Below are positions 6,201 to 16,796 of a stretch of 64,000 nucleotides of DNA, in pieces; the first letter of the stretch is position 1, and the number at the start of each line of letters is the position of its first letter. The translations under genes and the position numbers were made by a program. The notes beneath the pieces are model-generated. The model made no database searches. It saw only the letters and a list, made by a program, of their open reading frames with translations, and had not been told where the DNA came from. This DNA is from an uncultured Sulfitobacter sp. (GTDB lineage Bacteria > Pseudomonadota > Alphaproteobacteria > Rhodobacterales > Rhodobacteraceae), in assembly GCA_937928635.1 (NCBI GenBank), contig CALFWM010000008.1:1-64000 (forward strand). Direction: 5' to 3'.

Positions 6201-8246
6201 ATGCAGGCTGCCGCCCCGCTGTTAAAAGACGTCTTTGGCTTTGACGCGTTTCGCCCCGGTCAGGAGGAGATCGTTTCCTCCGTCAGTGCGGGCGAAAACG
6301 TGCTGGCCATCATGCCCACGGGGGGTGGTAAATCCCTTTGCTTCCAATTGCCTGCGCTGATGCGCGATGGGGTCACGGTGGTGATTTCCCCGCTGATTGC
6401 GCTCATGCGTGATCAGGTGCGATCCTTGCAGGAGGCGGGCGTGGGCGCGGGCGCGTTGACCTCGGGCAACACGCCAGAGGAAACCGACGCCGTCTGGGAA
6501 GGATTGGAGGCGGGCACGCTCAAACTGCTCTACATGGCACCGGAGCGTTTGGCGGCGGGGTCCGTGACCAGCATGCTTAAGCGGGTTGGCGTGTCGATGA
6601 TCGCGGTGGACGAGGCCCATTGTGTGAGCCAGTGGGGCCATGACTTTCGCCCTGACTACCTGCGCATCGGTGAGTTGCGCCGCACGCTTGATGTGCCGCT
6701 GGCTGCCTTTACCGCCACTGCCGATTCAGAAACGCGCGATGAAATCATTCAGAAACTTTTTGATGGCACACCGCCGCGCGCCTTTTTGCATGGGTTTGAC
6801 CGGCCCAACATCCACCTGGCCTTTATGGCCAAGAACAAACCGCGCGACCAGATCTTGAATTTCGCCGCGGCCCGCAAAGGGCAGTCCGGCATCGTTTATT
6901 GCGGCACCCGTGCCAAAACCGAGGGCATCGCGCGTGCCTTGAATGAGGCGGGGCAAAAGGCGATCCACTACCACGGCGGCATGGAAGCCGAAGACCGCCG
7001 CATTGCCGAACGCCGCTTTCAGCAAGAAGACGGATTGATTGTCTGCGCCACCGTCGCCTTTGGCATGGGAGTGGACAAACCGGACATCCGCTGGGTCGCG
7101 CATGCCGATTTGCCCAAGTCGATCGAGGCCTATTACCAGGAGATTGGCCGCGCCGGGCGCGATGGTGCCCCGGCCGAAACGCTGACCCTGTTTGGTGCGG
7201 ATGACATCCGGCTCAGACGCTCGCAGATTGATGAAGGTCTTGCCCCGCCCGAACGCCGCGCGGCAGATCACGCCCGCTTAAACGCGCTGCTGGGATTGGC
7301 AGAGGCGCTGAGCTGTCGGCGCAAAACACTGCTCAGCTATTTTGAGGAATCCGAGGTCACCTGTGGCCGTTGTGATCTGTGTGACACACCCGCAGATGTG
7401 TTTGACGGCACAACGGCGGTGCGTAAGGCGCTGTCGGCCATTTTGCGCACCGAAGAATGGTTTGGCGCCGGCCATCTGATCGATATTCTGCTGGGAGTCG
7501 AGACGGACAAAGTGCGCGCGCGTAACCACACAGACCTGCCGACCTTTGGTGTGGGCAAAGAATACGACCGCCGGCAATGGCAGGCCGTGTTTCGTCAAAT
7601 GATGGGCCATGACCTGATCCGCCCAGACCCGGAACGCCACGGTGCCCTGCGCATGACGGATGCAGCGCTGCCAATCCTACGGGATGAAGCTAAAATTGAA
7701 TTGCGCCGCGATTCGATCAAGGCGGCAGGCAAAACCCGCCGCCCCGCCGTCAAACAGATGGTCAGCGAAGAAGACGCGCCGCTGCTCTCCGCGCTCAAGG
7801 CGAAACGGCGGGGGCTGGCAGAAGCGGCCAAAGTGCCCGCCTACATCATCTTTACCGACCGCACCTTGATTGAAATGGCCGAAACCCGGCCCCGTGATCT
7901 GGACGGTATGGCGCGCGTTGGCGGGGTGGGGGCCAAGAAACTGGAGACCTACGGACGCGCCTTCCTTGATGTGATCAATGGTGCGTCTGAGGAAATGCAC
8001 CCAACGCGGCGCAAATTGGCGGGCCGTGATGCGGGGCAGGTCTATGATCAATTGCTGCAAGTGCAGACCGAACTGTCGCGCGGCTCTGCGGGCACGGACA
8101 AGCCGCTGAGCTGCTCCGCCTCTTTGCTGGCCAAGGTCGCGCAGCTGCGCAACGCGGATGCAACCGCAATCACACGCCTGCTGGGCGACCGTCGTGCGGA
8201 TCGTTTCGGACCGGCATTTCTGGACGTCCTGCGGGACGCGGGCTAG
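6201..8246 (+). CDS. recQ: ATP-dependent DNA helicase RecQ
   Basis: A 681-residue superfamily-2 helicase. Motif 0 is 'FRPGQEEIV'. Walker A is 'MPTGGGKS' with Lys44. The DEAH box is at residues 137-140, in 'VDEAHCVSQWGHDFRPDY' with the RecQ aromatic loop. Motif VI is 'QEIGRAGRDG'. The zinc-binding domain has Cys residues in 'SCRRKTLLSYF' and 'CGRCDLCD', followed by RQC winged-helix and HRDC domains ('DLDGMARVGGVGAKKLETYG' and a further C-terminal segment). It unwinds 3'-5' in RecF-pathway recombination and fork repair. Length is normal for the family. yaaA follows 29 bases downstream. Confidence 0.97.
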   Translation: MQAAAPLLKDVFGFDAFRPGQEEIVSSVSAGENVLAIMPTGGGKSLCFQLPALMRDGVTVVISPLIALMRDQVRSLQEAGVGAGALTSGNTPEETDAVWEGLEAGTLKLLYMAPERLAAGSVTSMLKRVGVSMIAVDEAHCVSQWGHDFRPDYLRIGELRRTLDVPLAAFTATADSETRDEIIQKLFDGTPPRAFLHGFDRPNIHLAFMAKNKPRDQILNFAAARKGQSGIVYCGTRAKTEGIARALNEAGQKAIHYHGGMEAEDRRIAERRFQQEDGLIVCATVAFGMGVDKPDIRWVAHADLPKSIEAYYQEIGRAGRDGAPAETLTLFGADDIRLRRSQIDEGLAPPERRAADHARLNALLGLAEALSCRRKTLLSYFEESEVTCGRCDLCDTPADVFDGTTAVRKALSAILRTEEWFGAGHLIDILLGVETDKVRARNHTDLPTFGVGKEYDRRQWQAVFRQMMGHDLIRPDPERHGALRMTDAALPILRDEAKIELRRDSIKAAGKTRRPAVKQMVSEEDAPLLSALKAKRRGLAEAAKVPAYIIFTDRTLIEMAETRPRDLDGMARVGGVGAKKLETYGRAFLDVINGASEEMHPTRRKLAGRDAGQVYDQLLQVQTELSRGSAGTDKPLSCSASLLAKVAQLRNADATAITRLLGDRRADRFGPAFLDVLRDAG

Positions 8247-8275
8247 ATACGATTTAAACAACAAGGGGTATCGGC

Positions 8276-9055
8276 ATGTTGGTGGTTATTTCCCCAGCCA
8301 AACGGCTGGATTGGGCGGAGCGGGACGTGACCGCAACACAACCTGATTTTCAGGAAGACGCGGTGCGATTGGCCAAAACCGCTCGCAACCTGACACTGGG
8401 CAAGTTGAAGGGATTGATGGATCTGTCTGATGATCTGGCCCGCCTGAACCGCGACCGTTTCAATGCGTTTGAAGCGACCCCTGCCGCTGATCTGACCCGC
8501 CCTGCGGCGCTCGCCTTTGCCGGTGATACCTATCAGGGGCTTGAAGCGGCAAGCCTGGACGGCGATGAATTGGCATGGGCGCAGGATCATTTGCGGATTT
8601 TGTCGGGGCTTTACGGTGTTTTGCGACCTTTGGATGCGATCCAACCCTACCGTCTGGAAATGGGCAGCCGTTTGAAGACGCGGCGGGGGGCGAACCTCTA
8701 TGACTACTGGCGTGACGGTCCGGCAAAAGCGTTGAACGCGCAGGCGCAGGCGACGGGCAGCGACGTGCTGATTAATTGCGCGTCGCAGGAATACTTTGGC
8801 GCGGTCTCGCTCAAGACGCTAAAAATCCCGGTGATCACGCCGCAGTTCATGGAAGACAAGGGCGATGGCAAAGGCCCCAAAATCGTCAGCTTTTTCGCCA
8901 AAAAGGCACGCGGTGCAATGGCACGGTTTGTCGTTCAGAACCGTTTGAACGATGCATCCGCGATCCGTGATTTTAACCTTGGCGGCTATGCCTGGCAGGC
9001 AGAGGGCTCAACCGACGCGAAGCCCCTGTTTGTGCGGCCCTATCCATCGACCTGA
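8276..9055 (+). CDS. yaaA: Peroxide stress protein YaaA
   Basis: A 259-residue member of the YaaA/DUF328 family. It begins 'MLVVISPAKRLDW' and contains 'GDTYQGLEA', 'LRILSGLYGVLRPLDAIQPYRLEMG' and 'NCASQEYF', all conserved. In E. coli YaaA lowers free iron and limits Fenton damage during H2O2 stress. It follows recQ closely on the same strand and converges on the sensor kinase, whose coding end it overlaps by 16 bases. Confidence 0.95.
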   Translation: MLVVISPAKRLDWAERDVTATQPDFQEDAVRLAKTARNLTLGKLKGLMDLSDDLARLNRDRFNAFEATPAADLTRPAALAFAGDTYQGLEAASLDGDELAWAQDHLRILSGLYGVLRPLDAIQPYRLEMGSRLKTRRGANLYDYWRDGPAKALNAQAQATGSDVLINCASQEYFGAVSLKTLKIPVITPQFMEDKGDGKGPKIVSFFAKKARGAMARFVVQNRLNDASAIRDFNLGGYAWQAEGSTDAKPLFVRPYPST

Positions 9056-11208
9056 AGCGGCAGCATGGACTGATCATGCACCGCCTCGATCTGTGCGATG
9101 ATTTCTGGCTTGCGGAGCGGTTTTGTAAGGTAGTGATCCAGACCAGCTTCTAATATCGCCTTACTGTCGCCTTCCATGGCGTGGGCGGTCATGGCAACCA
9201 CGGGCACATGTACACCTGTTGATTTTTCCAATGCGCGGATGGCCTGCGTGGCCTCTTTGCCGTCCATGCGTGGCATAGAAATATCCATGAACACGATATC
9301 GGGTTTGGTTTCTTGATAAAGAGCCACCGCCTCTTCCCCGTTGTTGGCGATTGTGAGATCGACATCCAGGCTCTTGATCATTTTTCGGAAAACCAGCTGG
9401 TTGGTTTTATTGTCCTCCGCCGCGAGGACCCGCAGCTTGCGTTCTGTCACCGGCGGTATTTCTGGAGCCGCCGGGGGGGTGGCTGGTGTTGTTGCGAAAC
9501 CCGACAACAGGCTCAGCAGATCTGTACGCGGTGTAGGAGCCTGTAGCACGCCTTGAATGGCGGCGCGGTTGGGATGTTTTTCCAGCTCTGCAGGGCGGGT
9601 GCTGAGCAGAACAACAGGGGCTTGGGACCCTTGGGCGCGCACCATCTCCGTCAGGGCCATCCCATCCGTCGGTGCCATTTTTTCTTCGATCAGGAAAAAG
9701 TCAGCCTTTTGTATGTGTTCAAGGGCCTGATCCGCCGCGGTACAGGTGATCGTGCTGACATTGAGCTTTTTCAATTGCTGCTCCAGCAGGGTTCGGGTGA
9801 CGTCCACCTGCGCGACAATCACCACGTTGCCCAGATAGGCAAACGATGCGGGCACCACGCTGGGCGCATCCTCACCAATGCCAAGCCCAACCTTAAAGGC
9901 AAAGCAAGATCCAACGCCATCTTGCGATGTGACCCAAATTTCCCCCTCCATCATTTCAACAAGACGCTGGGTGATGGCCAGACCCAATCCGGTGCCGTCA
10001 AATTTGCGATTGCGTTCATTTTCGACCTGATTGAACTCCCCGAAAATGTGATCAATCATGTCCTCGGGGATACCGATCCCTGTGTCCTCAATAGAGACAT
10101 GCACATCTATCTGCCCCGACGTTTCGTCCGGCACGCCGGTCACCCGCACCAGCACATGCCCCTCCGCCGTGAATTTGACTGCATTACCCAGCAGATTTGT
10201 CAGCACCTGCCGCAGACGGCCAGGGTCACCAATCAGATGGGTTGGCAGGAACAGGTCATAATCCAGTGCCAGCGTCAGACCTTTTGCATGGGCTGATGGT
10301 TCCAGCAGCATCAACACCTCGCGTATCGCGCGCTCCAGATCAAACAACTCCGGGTGCAACTCCAGCTTTTTCGCCTCAATCTTGGAATAATCCAACACGT
10401 CATTGATGATCACCAACAACGCCTCCCCAGAATTGCGGATCGTATCGACGTATAGCTTCTGTTCTTCGTTCAATTCGGTATCAAGCAGCACGTCTGCCAT
10501 GCCCACAACACCATTCATCGGTGTGCGAATTTCATGGCTCATGTTGGCCAGAAACGCCGATTTGGCCCGGTTCGCGCTTTCCGCAATGGCGCGTGCTTCT
10601 TTCAGCTGGGTCTCATATTCCACCGTTTTGGTGATGTCCAAGCTGAGCGAGACCATATCCCCATCCGGGCCGCGCTGATCAATCAGCTTGATGTGATGCC
10701 CGTTCCACAACTCAATCACCGTTGGCTCCGGCTTGGGCACCTGCAAGCGCTCGGTCATCATCTGGCGCCAACTGCGCGGGCTCAACTTGCCAGTGTTTAC
10801 AATCCCCTCATCGGTCATCAGCTGCAAAATCGTTGCATAATTTACACCGGGGCGGATATCGGCCAGCCCATCAAAAACCGACAGATAAGACCGGTTGGCC
10901 ATGATCAATTCATCATCGACGTTAAAGAACGCAAAACCATCGTTGATGGTCTCAATCGACTGCCACAATCGCCGCTCTGTGATCTTGATCTTTTGGTGTG
11001 CCGCGGTCAGGTCGGATTTAACGCGCTGGTTTTCACCCCGGATATTTTCGACCTCTGCGCGGGTCACAACAATTTCTTCCGTCAGCTGTTGGGCATGCTG
11101 GCCCAGCTTGCGGTTGGCCGCGAACAATTCAGCCTGTTTCAGTTCCAGCATACGTTCGGCCGCAAGTCGGCTGCGCCGTTCATTTGTCAGCTTTTGGACC
11201 AGGCTCAT
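9040..11208 (-). CDS. Hybrid sensor histidine kinase with PAS and two receiver domains
   Basis: A 722-residue protein with no membrane segment, so cytoplasmic. The order is an N-terminal coiled coil (residues about 1-80), PAS ('[22 protein letters not shown]'), HisKA with phosphoacceptor His225 ('[12 protein letters not shown]'), and HATPase_c ('[10 protein letters not shown]', 'DTGIGIP', 'GTGLGLAIT'). Next come a receiver-like domain whose acceptor Asp is missing ('[13 protein letters not shown]') and a canonical receiver ('AAEDNKTNQ', '[13 protein letters not shown]', 'LTKPLRK'). The start ATG 11208 is preceded by GGAGG; ATG 11226 is an alternative. No cognate regulator gene is adjacent, so the phosphorelay target is unknown. 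Confidence 0.93.
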   Translation of the reverse strand: MSLVQKLTNERRSRLAAERMLELKQAELFAANRKLGQHAQQLTEEIVVTRAEVENIRGENQRVKSDLTAAHQKIKITERRLWQSIETINDGFAFFNVDDELIMANRSYLSVFDGLADIRPGVNYATILQLMTDEGIVNTGKLSPRSWRQMMTERLQVPKPEPTVIELWNGHHIKLIDQRGPDGDMVSLSLDITKTVEYETQLKEARAIAESANRAKSAFLANMSHEIRTPMNGVVGMADVLLDTELNEEQKLYVDTIRNSGEALLVIINDVLDYSKIEAKKLELHPELFDLERAIREVLMLLEPSAHAKGLTLALDYDLFLPTHLIGDPGRLRQVLTNLLGNAVKFTAEGHVLVRVTGVPDETSGQIDVHVSIEDTGIGIPEDMIDHIFGEFNQVENERNRKFDGTGLGLAITQRLVEMMEGEIWVTSQDGVGSCFAFKVGLGIGEDAPSVVPASFAYLGNVVIVAQVDVTRTLLEQQLKKLNVSTITCTAADQALEHIQKADFFLIEEKMAPTDGMALTEMVRAQGSQAPVVLLSTRPAELEKHPNRAAIQGVLQAPTPRTDLLSLLSGFATTPATPPAAPEIPPVTERKLRVLAAEDNKTNQLVFRKMIKSLDVDLTIANNGEEAVALYQETKPDIVFMDISMPRMDGKEATQAIRALEKSTGVHVPVVAMTAHAMEGDSKAILEAGLDHYLTKPLRKPEIIAQIEAVHDQSMLPLQVDG

Positions 11209-11354
11209 CTGTCGCGCCGCCTCCACGACTCTAGGGATGGGGAATGGTCGGTGATCAGGGTGAATTATAGCTTAACCGCAGGGTCAGGCTTCTCATACTT
11301 GTTCGATCTGCGCCCCCATGGCAGGCTAACGGCATTCATTTAAGGGAGAGTCTG

Positions 11355-14300
11355 ATGCGTTTTGCCCAAATTCTGCGTTTACCACTGATGTTCATGGTGG
11401 TTCTGGCCAGTGCAGTCAGCGCGCAAAATGCGGTTCCTGACCATCGCTATCTGTTGTCCCGCAACGTTGATTTTTATGGCGCGGACCTGACCCAACTTTT
11501 TGATACATCCCAAGCCGCCTGCGCCCGGGCGTGTTTTGCCCAAGAGGCCTGCGTGGCCTATACTTTTAACTCCCGCAACAACGCCTGTTTTCCAAAGTCC
11601 GAGATCACCGACCGCCAACCCTATGAGGGCGCAATGTCTGCCCGCAAGGTTGCAACAGACGCGCGCGTGTTGGGGGTCGCGGCACAACGGCAAAAAGATC
11701 TTTCGTTTCTATCGTCACGCGATTTCACGACGGCTTCCGAATTTGTGGGCGCAAACGCGCAGCGTTTTTCGTTCGGGGTTAACGAAGCCCAGCAAGACCT
11801 GATTGACGCGATGGTCAGCGCGCAAGACGCAGGCAATACCCGCAATGCGCTGGCCTGGGCGGGTAAAGCGGTGGCGGCAACTGACCGGAGCGATCTGTGG
11901 TTGCGGTTTGCAAGCCTGTCCCTGACCCGTGTGTCACAAGTTGAATCCTCCTCTGACAAGCGCCGCCACCGTCGCGAGGCCCTGCAGGCCGCCACCAACG
12001 CGTACCTGCGCGCAGACAGTGACCTGCTGCGTGCGGATGCGCTGTTTGTTCTGGCTCGCGCGCTGGAGGCCAACCGCCGTGGCCGTGATATGATCCCCGC
12101 CCTCAGGCTTGCCCAAACCCTCAGCCCGCGCGAAGACATCACTGCCACGCTGGACAAGGCTATTGGCAAATACGGTTTCCGGATTACCGATCACCGGGTG
12201 GACAATGACGCCGCCGCGCCGCGTATCTGCGCCGAATTTTCCGAGAAACTGGTGCAGGTCGGTGTGGATTATGAACCCTACCTGCGCAGTGACACGCGCG
12301 GATTGGTGGTGCAGCCGGATGAAAACCAGCTTTGTGTGGACGGGGTGGAGCATGGCCAACGCTATGATCTGAACTTTCGCGCTGGGCTGCCTGCGGCAAG
12401 CGGCGAGGTGCTGCACAAGGATGTGCATCTGCGCGTCTATGTCCGCGACCGTACGCCGCTTGTGCGTTTTCCCGGGCGGGCCTACGTGCTGCCCCGCTCC
12501 GCGCAAGCCGCCCTGCCGGTGGAAAGCGTCAATGTCGATCAGGTCGACCTCAAACTGCGCCGCGTCAGTGACCGCAATCTGGTGCGTGCGATCCGGGAAA
12601 GCTATTTTGGCCGCCCCCTGACCAAATACGAAGATGAAAATTTCCGCCGCGAGATTGGGCAAGAGATCTGGACCGGCACGGGGCAGGTGCAAAACACCCT
12701 GAATGTCGATATGACCACCCGCTTGCCCATGGGGGATGTGCTGGCGAATGAAACACCGGGCATTTACGCGTTCAGCGCCTCTGTGCCGGGACAGGATCCT
12801 CATGATTTTCCAGCAGCAACGCAGTGGTTTGTGCTGTCTGATCTGGGGCTGTCCACATGGTCTGGCGTGGATGGATTGCAGGTTGCGGTGCGCGGGCTGA
12901 GCGATGCAGGCGCGCGCGCGGGCGTGAAACTGACCCTGATCTCACGCGCCAATGCGGTGCTGGGAAAAGCGCGCACAGACGCCAGTGGTTTTGCTAATTT
13001 TGCACCCGGTCTGACGCGGGGCACCGGAGGAGCCCAACCCGCCTTGCTGATGGCCGAGGACGGCACCCAAGACATTGCCTTTCTGCCTCTGACCGACCCG
13101 GCATTTGACCTCTCTGATCGCGGGGTGGAGGGGCACCCCCCCGCTCCCCCAATTGATACGTTTCTGAGCACAGATCGCGGGGCCTACCGCGTGGGCGAAA
13201 CGATTTATGCAACCGCCCTGACGCGCGATGCGCAGGCCAAGGCGCTTAACAACCTGCCGGTCACAGCCATTTTGAAACGCCCTGACGGGGTCGAATATTC
13301 CCGTCACCTGAGCCAATCGCCAAAGGTGGGAGGGCATGTCTTTGCCATGCCGCTGGGGGGCAATGTGCCGCGCGGGGCCTGGCGTGTGGACATTCTGTCT
13401 GATGTGGATGGCCCGCCCTTGGCAAGCCAAACCGTGCTGGTTGAGGATTTCCTGCCCGAACGGCTCGATTTTGAGATATCTTTGCCGGACGCCTCATTGC
13501 GGCTGAGCAGCACGCCGCCCCTGTCGGTGGCGGTGAACTACCTCTTTGGGGCACCGGGTGCGAACCTCAAGGTGGAGGGCGATCTGCGGCTGAAGGCGAC
13601 CCGTGCCCTGGACGGCTGGGACGGCTACAAATTTGGTCGCTATGATACGCCGTTTCGCACGCAAGCCAAATTTATTGGCAATGCGGTAACGGATGCGGCG
13701 GGTAATGCAACCATGCCCCTACAATTCCCGAAACTGAGCGAGGCACCGGGCCTGCCGTTGGAGGCGCAGGTTATCCTGCGGGTTTCCGAAAGGTCCGGCC
13801 GCCCGGTAGAGCGCCGCATGACCCGCGCCATCACACCTAACGCGCCCATGATAGGCATCAAACCCGGATTTGAGGATGTGTTGGCCGAAGGGGCAAACGC
13901 CCGCTTTGACCTTATTGCCCTTGGGTCTGATCTGCAACCAACGCCCATGCAGGTACAATGGACGTTGAACAGGGTCGAAACGCGTTATCAGTGGTATCAG
14001 CTTTATGGCAATTGGGAGTGGGAGCCGACCACCCGGCGCACCCGCGTTCAAACGGGTGAGGTCACGCTGGGGGCCGCGCCCCTGTCCCTCGAAACGCCAA
14101 CGGCGTGGGGCCAATACGAACTGGTTGTCGAACGCCTTGGCGGGGCATATGCGGCCTCTGCCGTCAGCTTTTCTTCGGGATGGTACGGTGATGACAGCGC
14201 GACCGACACGCCGGATCGGTTGGAAATGTCGTTGGACGCGCCCGTCTACAGCGTCGGTGACACAGCGCAATTGCGCGTGGTCCCGGAAAGTGATGGCGTG

Positions 14301-16796
14301 GCCCTGATCACGGTCCTGTCCAACCGGGTGATTGATCGCAAGGTGGTCTCGCTTAGTGCGGGTGAAAACCTGATTCCGATGGAGATCACGCCGGAGTGGG
14401 GCAGCGGGGCTTATGTAGCCGTTTCCGTCCTGCGCGCCATGAACGTTGATGCGGGTCAAAACCCATCGCGCGCACTGGGCCTCGCCCATGCGGCGGTGCG
14501 CCCGGGCAACAAGGCGCTTTCGGTCAGCTTTGATATAGCAGATGTCGTGGACGGGCAGGCGAGCACCCTGCGCGCGGCGGTCAATGTCACGGGCGTCGCA
14601 CCGGGCGAAACCGCCTATGTCACGCTGGCGGCGGTCGATGTGGGCATCTTGAACCTCACAGGGTTTGAGGCACCCGACACCACTGATCACTATTTTGGCC
14701 AGCGCCGATTGGGCGTGGACATGCGCGATGTCTACGGGCGCTTGATTGACGGGATGAATGGTGCGCTGGGCACGGTGCGTTCGGGAGGAGATGCGGCGGC
14801 CACGGCGCAGGCGCAATCGCCTCCGCCCACCGAAAAGCTGATGGCGTTTTTCAGCGGCCCGATCCCTGTTGGCCCGGATGGCCGTGCCGAGGTTGAGATC
14901 ATCAAACCGGCCTTTAACGGCACTGTAAAACTGATGGCTGTGGCCTGGTCGGACAGTGCGGTTGGCGATGCCGCCCGCGACGTGATTGCGCGCGATCCGG
15001 TTGTGGTCAGCGCCTCCTTGCCGCGGTTCCTGGCCCCCGGTGATAAAAGCCGGCTGTTGCTGGAACTGGTCCATGCCGAAGGGGCATCGGGCGACATGCC
15101 TTTGCAAGTTTTCGCGGATGCTGGGGTGGGTCTGGGTGAAGTGCCAGCGCGAATCACGTTGAACGCGCAAGGATCAGAGCGCCTGAGCATCCCCCTGACA
15201 GGACGCGAGATTGGGGATCATCTGATCACGATCGTGCTGCAAACGCCGGATGGTAAAAAATTGCGCAAATCCCTGACCATCCCTGTGCGCGACAATGATC
15301 CTGAAATCGCGGTGACACGTCAGTTTGTGTTGGGTCCGGGCGAGCGGTTTACCTTTGACAATGCGGTTTTTGCGGATCTGCGGCTTGGGACAGGCAGTGC
15401 GACGTTAACCGCCGGTCCCTTGGCGCGTATTGACGCGCCGGGTTTGTTGCGCCAGCTGGATCGCTACCCATACGGCTGCACGGAGCAGGTCACCTCCGGC
15501 GCGATGCCGCTCTTGTACCTCAGCAGCATGGCACAGGCGGCAGGTCTGGGCGCACCTGAGCGGATCAATGATAGGATTAGCAAGGCCATCGCCCGCGTTC
15601 TGACCCGGCAGGCCAGCAACGGGGCCTTTGGCCTGTGGCGTGCCTCATCCGATGAATCCTGGCTTGATGCCTATGTCACCGATTTCCTGAGCCGCGCGCG
15701 CGCCGAAGGGCACATTGTGCCGGACCTTGCGTTCTCGCTTGCCATGGACAATCTGCGCAACCGCATTTCCTACGCGCCTGATTTTGACAAAGGGGGCGAA
15801 GACATCGCTTATGCATTGCTGGTTCTGGCCCGCGAGGGGGCGGCAAACATGGGTGACCTGCGGTATTACGCGGACACCAAAGCGGAGAGTTTTGCGACGC
15901 CTATGGCCGCTGCGCAGCTGGGGGCCGCGCTGGCGTCCTACGGCGATCAAATCCGCGCTGATCAAATGTTTCGCAGGGCCGGTGCGTTGCTGTCGCAAGA
16001 CCGCGCTGACACGGGCTGGCGCAGTGATTTTGGCACCAACCTGCGCGACACGGCAGCCGTACTGAAACTCAGCGCTGAGGCGGGCAGTGCGGTGATTGAG
16101 CCTACCACGCTGATCTCACAGGTGAGGGGCGGTTCCAAACGGCTGTCCACACAAGAGGCCTCGCAGATAGTGATGGCGGCCCATGCGCTGGCCTTGCCCG
16201 ATGCGCGTCCGGGCGTGCGGTTGGACGGTGTGGATGTCAGCGGCCCGGTGGTGAAACGGCTGAGTGACCGGGCACCAGCCCCCGCTGTCATCGAAAACAT
16301 CAGTGCGGTGGTCATGGATGTGACCATGACAGCTTACGGCGTCCCCGAGGTGGCACTCGAGGCGGGGGGATACGGCTACAAAATCAGCCGCACGCTTTAT
16401 GCGATGGACGGCTCACCGGTGTCAGGCGACATCGCCTCTGGCACGCGCATGGTGGTGGTGCTGACGGTAGACCCGTTTGAGGAGGTCGGCGCGCGGTTGA
16501 TCCTGGATGATCCATTGCCCGCCGGGTTTGAAATCGACAACCCGAACCTGATCCGCAGTGGCGAGATTGGCGCATTGGATTGGCTCAAGGTCGCCAACGC
16601 CGAAAACGCTGAATTTCGCAGTGATCGTTTTTTTGCCGCGGTAAACCATCGCGGCACGGACAGCTTTCGCGTGGCCTACATCGTGCGCGCGGTGACGCCG
16701 GGCACCTATCACCATCCCGCCGCCACGGTGGAGGACATGTACCGCGCCGAATACCGGGCCAACACCGAAACCGGTCGGGTGACCGTTACGCCATGA
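11355..16796 (+). CDS. Periplasmic alpha-2-macroglobulin family protein with PAN/apple-like N-terminus
   Basis: An 1813-residue bacterial alpha-2-macroglobulin. It has a type I signal peptide (LMFMVVLASAVSA-QNA, no lipobox), then a PAN/apple-like cysteine module ('CARACFAQEACVAYTF', about residues 50-95) and a helical repeat segment. MG domains with bait region follow ('FLSTDRGAYRVGETIYATAL' is the MG3/MG4 signature). The intact thioester motif is CTEQ with Cys1375, and a C-terminal TED and receptor-binding-like region ends the protein. Such proteins trap proteases that reach the periplasm. The ATGA overlap with pbpC reproduces the classical pairing of this family with the peptidoglycan-repair synthase PBP1C. 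A good GGGAGAG site precedes ATG 11355. Confidence 0.93.
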   Translation: MRFAQILRLPLMFMVVLASAVSAQNAVPDHRYLLSRNVDFYGADLTQLFDTSQAACARACFAQEACVAYTFNSRNNACFPKSEITDRQPYEGAMSARKVATDARVLGVAAQRQKDLSFLSSRDFTTASEFVGANAQRFSFGVNEAQQDLIDAMVSAQDAGNTRNALAWAGKAVAATDRSDLWLRFASLSLTRVSQVESSSDKRRHRREALQAATNAYLRADSDLLRADALFVLARALEANRRGRDMIPALRLAQTLSPREDITATLDKAIGKYGFRITDHRVDNDAAAPRICAEFSEKLVQVGVDYEPYLRSDTRGLVVQPDENQLCVDGVEHGQRYDLNFRAGLPAASGEVLHKDVHLRVYVRDRTPLVRFPGRAYVLPRSAQAALPVESVNVDQVDLKLRRVSDRNLVRAIRESYFGRPLTKYEDENFRREIGQEIWTGTGQVQNTLNVDMTTRLPMGDVLANETPGIYAFSASVPGQDPHDFPAATQWFVLSDLGLSTWSGVDGLQVAVRGLSDAGARAGVKLTLISRANAVLGKARTDASGFANFAPGLTRGTGGAQPALLMAEDGTQDIAFLPLTDPAFDLSDRGVEGHPPAPPIDTFLSTDRGAYRVGETIYATALTRDAQAKALNNLPVTAILKRPDGVEYSRHLSQSPKVGGHVFAMPLGGNVPRGAWRVDILSDVDGPPLASQTVLVEDFLPERLDFEISLPDASLRLSSTPPLSVAVNYLFGAPGANLKVEGDLRLKATRALDGWDGYKFGRYDTPFRTQAKFIGNAVTDAAGNATMPLQFPKLSEAPGLPLEAQVILRVSERSGRPVERRMTRAITPNAPMIGIKPGFEDVLAEGANARFDLIALGSDLQPTPMQVQWTLNRVETRYQWYQLYGNWEWEPTTRRTRVQTGEVTLGAAPLSLETPTAWGQYELVVERLGGAYAASAVSFSSGWYGDDSATDTPDRLEMSLDAPVYSVGDTAQLRVVPESDGVALITVLSNRVIDRKVVSLSAGENLIPMEITPEWGSGAYVAVSVLRAMNVDAGQNPSRALGLAHAAVRPGNKALSVSFDIADVVDGQASTLRAAVNVTGVAPGETAYVTLAAVDVGILNLTGFEAPDTTDHYFGQRRLGVDMRDVYGRLIDGMNGALGTVRSGGDAAATAQAQSPPPTEKLMAFFSGPIPVGPDGRAEVEIIKPAFNGTVKLMAVAWSDSAVGDAARDVIARDPVVVSASLPRFLAPGDKSRLLLELVHAEGASGDMPLQVFADAGVGLGEVPARITLNAQGSERLSIPLTGREIGDHLITIVLQTPDGKKLRKSLTIPVRDNDPEIAVTRQFVLGPGERFTFDNAVFADLRLGTGSATLTAGPLARIDAPGLLRQLDRYPYGCTEQVTSGAMPLLYLSSMAQAAGLGAPERINDRISKAIARVLTRQASNGAFGLWRASSDESWLDAYVTDFLSRARAEGHIVPDLAFSLAMDNLRNRISYAPDFDKGGEDIAYALLVLAREGAANMGDLRYYADTKAESFATPMAAAQLGAALASYGDQIRADQMFRRAGALLSQDRADTGWRSDFGTNLRDTAAVLKLSAEAGSAVIEPTTLISQVRGGSKRLSTQEASQIVMAAHALALPDARPGVRLDGVDVSGPVVKRLSDRAPAPAVIENISAVVMDVTMTAYGVPEVALEAGGYGYKISRTLYAMDGSPVSGDIASGTRMVVVLTVDPFEEVGARLILDDPLPAGFEIDNPNLIRSGEIGALDWLKVANAENAEFRSDRFFAAVNHRGTDSFRVAYIVRAVTPGTYHHPAATVEDMYRAEYRANTETGRVTVTP

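Noticed and set aside
13719..15170. 483-codon minus-strand open frame inside the alpha-2-macroglobulin gene
   Set aside because: Opposite-strand shadow of a GC-rich gene; composition rich in His/Arg/Gln, no domain, and the plus strand is unambiguous.
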